Below are positions 24,476-28,751 of a DNA stretch of 28,751 nucleotides, piece by piece. A model generated the notes under the pieces. It saw only the letters and a list, made by a program, of their open reading frames with translations. It was not told the DNA's origin and made no database searches. The position numbers and the translations under genes were made by a program. Origin of the DNA: Pseudomonadota bacterium (GTDB lineage Bacteria > Pseudomonadota > Alphaproteobacteria > Rhizobiales > Xanthobacteraceae); the NCBI GenBank assembly GCA_023442085.1, contig JAEZMT010000087.1:1-28751 (forward strand). The letters run 5' to 3'. Position 1 is the stretch's first letter. Every line of letters starts with the position of its first letter.

Positions 24476-25621
24476 TCAGGCCGCCCCGCCCACCCTCAGC
24501 AGCACCGCGAAGGCGGACACGATGTGGTAGAAGGAGGAGGCAGGCGCGGCCTCCTCCACGAAGCTGCCATCGGCCAGAAGCTGATCGCGCCATAGGCCGG
24601 GCACCCCGACATCGAGATAGGATCGCGTGACCGCGAAGGCCTCCTGCGCCGCCGCGATGAACGGCGCGCGTTCCCCCTCCCCGGCCGCCTCGGCGAAGAC
24701 GAGGGCCGTGCGCAGGCGCTCCGTCTGCGCCCAGAGGCGCGCACGCGGATCGATGACGGCACCCGCCGCATCGAGGGCGAACACCGCAGCGCCGCGCGCG
24801 GGATCGATGCCGAAGCGATCGCCGAAGGCATAGAGGCGCCGGCTTTCCACGTGCCGGTCCTCACCCAGCAGCGGGCCGGCGCTGTCCAGCAGATAGGCCC
24901 ATTCGAACTGATGGCCGGGCTCGCGCACGCCGCCATCGGGCCCGGGCGCGAAACGCCAGTCGCCGTCGTAATATTCGCCGATGGCGCCGGTCTCGGGATC
25001 GATCATGCGCCGCGCCGCGAGCTCCACGATCTCCCGCGCCACATCGGCGAACGGCGCGTCGATGCCCGCTGCCACCCAGGACAGGTTCGCCTCGAGCATG
25101 TGCATGTGCGGATTGGAGCGCAGCGGCAGCGCGCGGGGCTGCGCCTCCTCGAAACCGGCTTCGGGATGGGCGCGCTCGGCCTTCAGCGTGGCAATCAGCG
25201 TGCGCGCGGTGTCAACCAGCGTCCCATCGCCCAGCCCCATCGCATGGGCCTGGGACAGCGCGAAGAGAACGAAGGCCTGATCGTAGAGGTCAACGGTATC
25301 GTCGAGGGGCGCGCCCTCGGCCGAGACGAGGGTGCGGAATAGCCCGTCCGGCCTGCGGTAGCGCGCCAGTAGGAAGCCGAGCCCATGCTCGGCCGCCTCC
25401 CGCCATGGGCCGTCCCAGCCGAGACGACCGGCCTCCGCATAGACATAGGCCTGCCGGGCCTGGACCCGCAGCCGGCGCGGGGCGGAAACCGGCTGGCCGT
25501 CCAGCCCGATCTTCTCGTAGAAGCCGCCCCGGCTGTCGGCACCACGCTCCCACCACAGCGGCAGCGCCTTGTCGAACAGCCATTCCCGCGCCCAGCGCGC
25601 CTCGCTTTCCATCAACGCCAT
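24476..25621 (-). CDS. AGE-family sugar epimerase/isomerase
   Basis: A 381-residue (alpha/alpha)6-barrel enzyme of the N-acylglucosamine 2-epimerase family, cytoplasmic. It shows NPHMHMLEANLSW, EPGHQFEWAYLLD and RLWAQTERLRTAL, the conserved His/Glu-rich segments around the active site. Members include N-acetylglucosamine 2-epimerases and mannose or mannose-6-phosphate isomerases; beside the GDP-mannose genes, feeding mannose or fructose into that pool is most likely. The ATG at 25621 has GGGAG about 8 nt upstream; the frame to 25750 is unlikely to be translated. It is divergent from the UDP-glucose dehydrogenase gene across 227 bp. Confidence 0.85.
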   Translation of the reverse strand: MALMESEARWAREWLFDKALPLWWERGADSRGGFYEKIGLDGQPVSAPRRLRVQARQAYVYAEAGRLGWDGPWREAAEHGLGFLLARYRRPDGLFRTLVSAEGAPLDDTVDLYDQAFVLFALSQAHAMGLGDGTLVDTARTLIATLKAERAHPEAGFEEAQPRALPLRSNPHMHMLEANLSWVAAGIDAPFADVAREIVELAARRMIDPETGAIGEYYDGDWRFAPGPDGGVREPGHQFEWAYLLDSAGPLLGEDRHVESRRLYAFGDRFGIDPARGAAVFALDAAGAVIDPRARLWAQTERLRTALVFAEAAGEGERAPFIAAAQEAFAVTRSYLDVGVPGLWRDQLLADGSFVEEAAPASSFYHIVSAFAVLLRVGGAA

Positions 25622-25848
25622 TACCCTACTCCCAGCAGCCTGACGCGAGGATATCGCGGCGTTTGCCGCAGTGCGAAGAAGGCCCGGGGATTGTCTCCGG
25701 GGATGGACAATTTGCCACATCGCGCAGAGGGATGGCGGGCGCGAGCCCATATTGGTCAGCCGGCTGTCATTGAAGCCGCAGCATCGTCCTGTATATCGGC
25801 GTTGCGTCGTCCGGGGTAACGCTCCAGGTTGAGATTCATGGGTGCTAC

Positions 25849-27165
25849 ATGCAAGTCGCGATGATCGGTGCAGGCTATGTGGGCCTTGTTTCCGGCGCCT
25901 GCTTTTCTGACTTCGGCCACCGCGTCACCTGCGTGGACACGGACACGGCGAAGATTGCCGCGCTGAAGGGCGGGGAAATCCCGATCTACGAACCGGGCCT
26001 CAGCGAGCTTGTGGCCACCAATGTCGCCGCCGAACGCCTGTTCTTCACCACCGACCTTGCGGGCGCGCTGGAGGAGGCGGAGGCCGTCTTCATCGCGGTC
26101 GGCACCCCCTCGCGACGGGGCGATGGCCATGCGGACCTGTCCTACGTTTACCAGGCGGCGCGCGACATCGCCCGTGCCATCCGCCGCTATACCGTCGTGG
26201 TGACGAAATCCACGGTCCCGGTGGGCACCGGCGACGAGGTGGAGCGCATCATCCGCGAGCTGCGGCCGGACGCCGAGTTCGCCGTGGTCTCCAATCCCGA
26301 ATTCCTGCGCGAGGGCGCGGCCATCACCGATTTCAAGCGGCCGGACCGCATCGTGGTCGGCACCGAGGACGAGCGCGCGAAGCAGGTGATGACCGACCTC
26401 TACCGGCCGCTCTATCTCAATCAGGCGCCCCTGCTCTTCACCTCCCGCCGCACCGCGGAGCTGACGAAGTATGCGGCGAACGCCTTCCTCGCCACCAAGA
26501 TCACCTTCATCAACGAGATCGCCGATTTGTGCGAAAAGGTGGGCGGCAACGTCCAGGACGTGGCGCGTGGCATCGGCCTCGACAACCGGATCGGCTCCAA
26601 GTTCCTGCACGCCGGCCCCGGCTACGGCGGCTCCTGCTTCCCCAAGGACACCCTCGCCCTCATCAAGACCGCCCAGGACCACGGCGCCCCCACCCGCATT
26701 GTCGAGACGGTGGTGGCGGTGAACGACCAGCGCAAGCGCGCCATGGCCCGCAAGGTGATCCAGGCGCTGGGCGGCTCGGTGCGTGGGCGGACCGTCGGTA
26801 TCCTCGGCCTGACCTTCAAGCCCAATACCGACGACATGCGGGACGCCCCCTCCATCGCCATCATCACCGCGCTGCAGGATGCCGGCGCCATCGTGCGCGC
26901 GCACGATCCCGAGGGTGTCGAGCAGGCCCGGCTGGTGCTGTCTGACGTCACCTATGTGGACAGCCCCTACGAGGCGGCGACGCGCGCGGACGCTCTCGTC
27001 ATCGTCACCGAATGGGACGCCTTCCGCGCCCTCGACCTGAAGCGCATCCGCGCGCTGATGGGGCAGCCGGTGGTGGTGGACCTCAGAAACATCTACCGTT
27101 CCGACGAAATGGCTGCGCTCGGCTTCGACTATTCGAGTGTGGGGCGCGAGCTGTCGCCCGGCTGA
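25849..27165 (+). CDS. ugd: UDP-glucose 6-dehydrogenase
   Basis: A 438-residue NAD-dependent dehydrogenase producing UDP-glucuronate from UDP-glucose. The N-terminal Rossmann motif is MIGAGYVGLVSGACF, followed by the substrate-handling segments STVPVGT and SNPEFLREG, and the catalytic loop GPGYGGSCFPKDT with Cys263. The C-terminal domain includes GLTFKPNTDDMRDAPS, typical of bacterial UDP-glucose dehydrogenases. This separates it clearly from the AlgD-type enzyme at 21070-22335. It begins a plus-strand run with rfbC (78 bp downstream) and rfbB, supplying glucuronic acid for the polysaccharide. Confidence 0.95.
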   Translation: MQVAMIGAGYVGLVSGACFSDFGHRVTCVDTDTAKIAALKGGEIPIYEPGLSELVATNVAAERLFFTTDLAGALEEAEAVFIAVGTPSRRGDGHADLSYVYQAARDIARAIRRYTVVVTKSTVPVGTGDEVERIIRELRPDAEFAVVSNPEFLREGAAITDFKRPDRIVVGTEDERAKQVMTDLYRPLYLNQAPLLFTSRRTAELTKYAANAFLATKITFINEIADLCEKVGGNVQDVARGIGLDNRIGSKFLHAGPGYGGSCFPKDTLALIKTAQDHGAPTRIVETVVAVNDQRKRAMARKVIQALGGSVRGRTVGILGLTFKPNTDDMRDAPSIAIITALQDAGAIVRAHDPEGVEQARLVLSDVTYVDSPYEAATRADALVIVTEWDAFRALDLKRIRALMGQPVVVDLRNIYRSDEMAALGFDYSSVGRELSPG

Positions 27166-27204
27166 AACCCTGCCACCGCCTGCCCTTCGACCGAACTTCT
27201 GCCG

Positions 27205-27228
27205 GGGTTTCCCGGCGGGGGGAAACCC
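27205..27228 (+). promoter_or_regulatory. Perfect 9-bp hairpin between ugd and rfbC
   Basis: GGGTTTCCC (27205-27213) and GGGAAACCC (27220-27228) are perfect complements around a 6-nt loop. The hairpin ends 15 nt before the rfbC ATG and is not followed by T residues. It could partly attenuate read-through from ugd or protect processed transcript ends. Confidence 0.45.
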
Positions 27229-27243
27229 ATTAGAAGCCATGCC

Positions 27244-27825
27244 ATGACCGCATTCACTCCGCTTGCCATCCCGGATGTCGTTTTGGTCCAGCCGCGCCGC
27301 TTCGGCGACGCCCGCGGCTATTTCTGCGAGACCTATGTGAAGCCGCGCTACGCGGCCAACGGCATCGGGGCGGACTTCGTGCAGGACAACGAGTCGCTGT
27401 CGGCCGAGACGGGCACCGTCCGGGGCCTGCACATGCAGGCGCGTCCATTCGCACAGGCCAAGCTCGTGCGGGTGCTGAGCGGCGCCATCTATGACGTTGC
27501 GGTGGATGTGCGGAAGGGCTCGCCGACCTACGGCCGATGGGTGGGGGCGCGGCTCACCGCCGAGGGGGGCGAGCAGCTTTACATTCCTCAGGGTTTTGCT
27601 CACGGCTTTTGCACCCTCGCGCCGGACACGCGCGTCGCCTATAAGGTGGACGCGGTCTACGATCAGGCGAGCGAGCGCGGAATCATCTGGAATGATCCCG
27701 ACCTTGCCATCGACTGGACCTGCGGCGACGGCGAGAAGATCCTCTCGGACAAGGATCGCATCCTGCCCCGCCTAAAGGACTTCGACAGCCCGTTCGCCTA
27801 TCAGGGCACGGCGAGCGAAAGGTAG
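27244..27825 (+). CDS. rfbC: dTDP-4-dehydrorhamnose 3,5-epimerase
   Basis: A 193-residue cupin-fold epimerase (RmlC) of dTDP-L-rhamnose synthesis. Conserved segments are RFGDARGYFCETY, GTVRGLHMQ with the catalytic His63, AQAKLVRVLSGAIYDVAVD, SPTYGRW and YIPQGFAHGFCTL, followed by the Tyr-containing AYKVDAVYD. It stops 4 bp before rfbB, indicating co-translation. The order rfbC then rfbB is common in bacterial rhamnose operons; the partner genes rfbD and rfbA are expected beyond the window. Confidence 0.95.
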   Translation: MTAFTPLAIPDVVLVQPRRFGDARGYFCETYVKPRYAANGIGADFVQDNESLSAETGTVRGLHMQARPFAQAKLVRVLSGAIYDVAVDVRKGSPTYGRWVGARLTAEGGEQLYIPQGFAHGFCTLAPDTRVAYKVDAVYDQASERGIIWNDPDLAIDWTCGDGEKILSDKDRILPRLKDFDSPFAYQGTASER

Positions 27826-27829
27826 CTTC

Positions 27830-28751
27830 ATGCGGGTGCTGGTGACAGGTGGGGCGGGCTTCATCGGCTCGGCGGTGGTGCGGCACCTCGTGGGGCTCGG
27901 CCACCATGTTCTCAATTTCGACAAGCTGACCTACGCCGGGAATCTCGCCTCCCTCGCGCCGGTCGCGGACAACCCGCTTTACGCCTTCGTGCAGGCCGAC
28001 ATCTGCGACGCCGCCGCCGTGCGCACCGCGTTGGATGGCTTCAAACCCGACCTTGTGATGCACCTCGCAGCCGAGTCGCATGTGGACCGCTCCATCGACG
28101 GGCCGGGCGACTTCATTTCCACGAATGTGGTGGGCACCTATACGATGGTGCAGGAGGCGCTGCGCTACTGGCGGGCACTGCCGGGGCCGCAGAAGGAAAC
28201 CTTCCGCTTCCACCACATCTCCACCGATGAGGTGTTTGGCAGTTTGGGGGCGGAAGGGCTGTTCCGGGAGGACACCCCCTACCAGCCGAATTCGCCCTAC
28301 TCCGCCTCCAAGGCGGCCTCCGACCATCTCGTCCGGGCGTGGTTTCACACCTATGGCCTGCCGGCGGTGATGTCGAACTGCTCGAACAATTACGGGCCGT
28401 ACCACTTCCCGGAGAAGCTCATTCCCCTCGTCACGCTGAACGCGCTGGAAGGGGCGGAACTGCCGGTCTACGGCACCGGCGAGAACGTGCGCGACTGGCT
28501 GTTCGTGGAAGACCACGCGGAGGCGCTGGTCCTGATCGCCACCAAGGGCCGCCCGGGCGAGAGCTACAATGTGGGCGGGGCCTGCGAGCGGCGGAACATC
28601 GACGTGGTGCGCACCATCTGCGCTATCCTCGACGATATCGTGCCGGATGCCGCCATCGGAAAGCGCGAGGGGCTGATCCGCTTCGTCACCGATCGGCCCG
28701 GCCATGATGCGCGCTACGCCATCGACTTCTCGAAGCTGAACGCCGAGCTCG
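27830..28751 (+). CDS. rfbB: dTDP-glucose 4,6-dehydratase (partial, cut by window end)
   Basis: The first 307 codons of an extended short-chain dehydrogenase/reductase (RmlB; full length is about 350). It has TGGAGFIGS at the N-terminus for NAD binding, DKLTYAGN, HLAAESHVDRSI, the active-site STDEVFGSL with the Thr-Asp-Glu catalytic set, the YSASKAASDHLVRAW motif with Tyr-x3-Lys, and NCSNNYGPYHFPEKLIP. It converts dTDP-glucose to dTDP-4-keto-6-deoxyglucose, upstream of RfbC. The ATG at 27830 is preceded by AAAGG about 8 nt away. The frame is intact to the last base. Confidence 0.95.
   Translation, partial: MRVLVTGGAGFIGSAVVRHLVGLGHHVLNFDKLTYAGNLASLAPVADNPLYAFVQADICDAAAVRTALDGFKPDLVMHLAAESHVDRSIDGPGDFISTNVVGTYTMVQEALRYWRALPGPQKETFRFHHISTDEVFGSLGAEGLFREDTPYQPNSPYSASKAASDHLVRAWFHTYGLPAVMSNCSNNYGPYHFPEKLIPLVTLNALEGAELPVYGTGENVRDWLFVEDHAEALVLIATKGRPGESYNVGGACERRNIDVVRTICAILDDIVPDAAIGKREGLIRFVTDRPGHDARYAIDFSKLNAEL

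Noticed and set aside
22790..27603. Long minus-strand frames at 22790-24424 and 25756-27603
   Set aside because: They are antisense to the AlgA-type gene and to ugd/rfbC respectively, with no recognisable domains.
11349..28751. A classical alginate operon
   Set aside because: AlgD-, AlgA- and AlgL-like genes are present, but no Alg8/Alg44 synthase, epimerase AlgG or export pore is in the window; Wzx and Wzy-type genes are present instead.

Overview
The window looks like a chromosomal segment of a GC-rich alphaproteobacterium, probably Hyphomicrobiales. That placement is an inference from codon bias, the RTX/type I secretion style and the exopolysaccharide gene types; there is no rRNA or other marker here. 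No tRNA, rRNA, CRISPR array or intact insertion sequence was seen.

Region 1 (1-9557) is a type I secretion locus. A Cys-free RTX calcium-binding protein on the minus strand (64-2187) diverges from a plus-strand operon: a GT4 glycosyltransferase (2627-4375), a 22-codon micro-ORF joined by ATGA overlaps at both ends (4372-4440), an HlyB-type ABC exporter (4437-6629) and an HlyD-type adaptor (6626-8131). An orphan RTX C-terminal secretion domain (8094-8570) and an FkbM-family methyltransferase (8805-9557) follow. The divergent promoter region holds several perfect palindromes. No TolC-type outer-membrane gene lies in the window.

Region 2 (9667-11348) holds a 3-mercaptopyruvate sulfurtransferase and about 0.8 kb with no recognisable gene. 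That gap contains a long nested hairpin, a 20-nt tandem repeat and a 14-bp palindrome.

Region 3 (11349-28751) is a Wzx/Wzy-type exopolysaccharide cluster. On the minus strand are Wzx flippase (17522-18775), a GT4 transferase (16530-17525), a tandem fusion of two acyltransferase-3 domains (13977-16352), an AT-rich Wzy/O-antigen-ligase-like membrane protein (12482-13783) and, overlapping it by ATGA, a PL5 alginate-lyase-like protein (11349-12485). An SGNH hydrolase (18850-19641) diverges from wzx. Precursor supply comes from AlgD-type GDP-mannose dehydrogenase (21070-22335) followed by a GT4 transferase (19674-21026), an AlgA/ManC-type bifunctional GDP-mannose pyrophosphorylase/phosphomannose isomerase (23003-24454), an AGE-family isomerase (24476-25621), UDP-glucose dehydrogenase (25849-27165), rfbC (27244-27825) and rfbB (27830 to the window edge).

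Together these imply sugar donors GDP-mannose, GDP-mannuronate, UDP-glucuronate and dTDP-rhamnose, O-acyl decoration by AT3 (possibly with SGNH), Wzx/Wzy export and polymerisation, and trimming by a mannuronate-type lyase. The most unusual combination is alginate-style precursor enzymes and a PL5-like lyase used in what looks like a Wzy-dependent heteropolysaccharide system. No alginate synthase genes (Alg8/Alg44 type), initiating phosphosugar transferase, Wza or Wzc are visible in the window.
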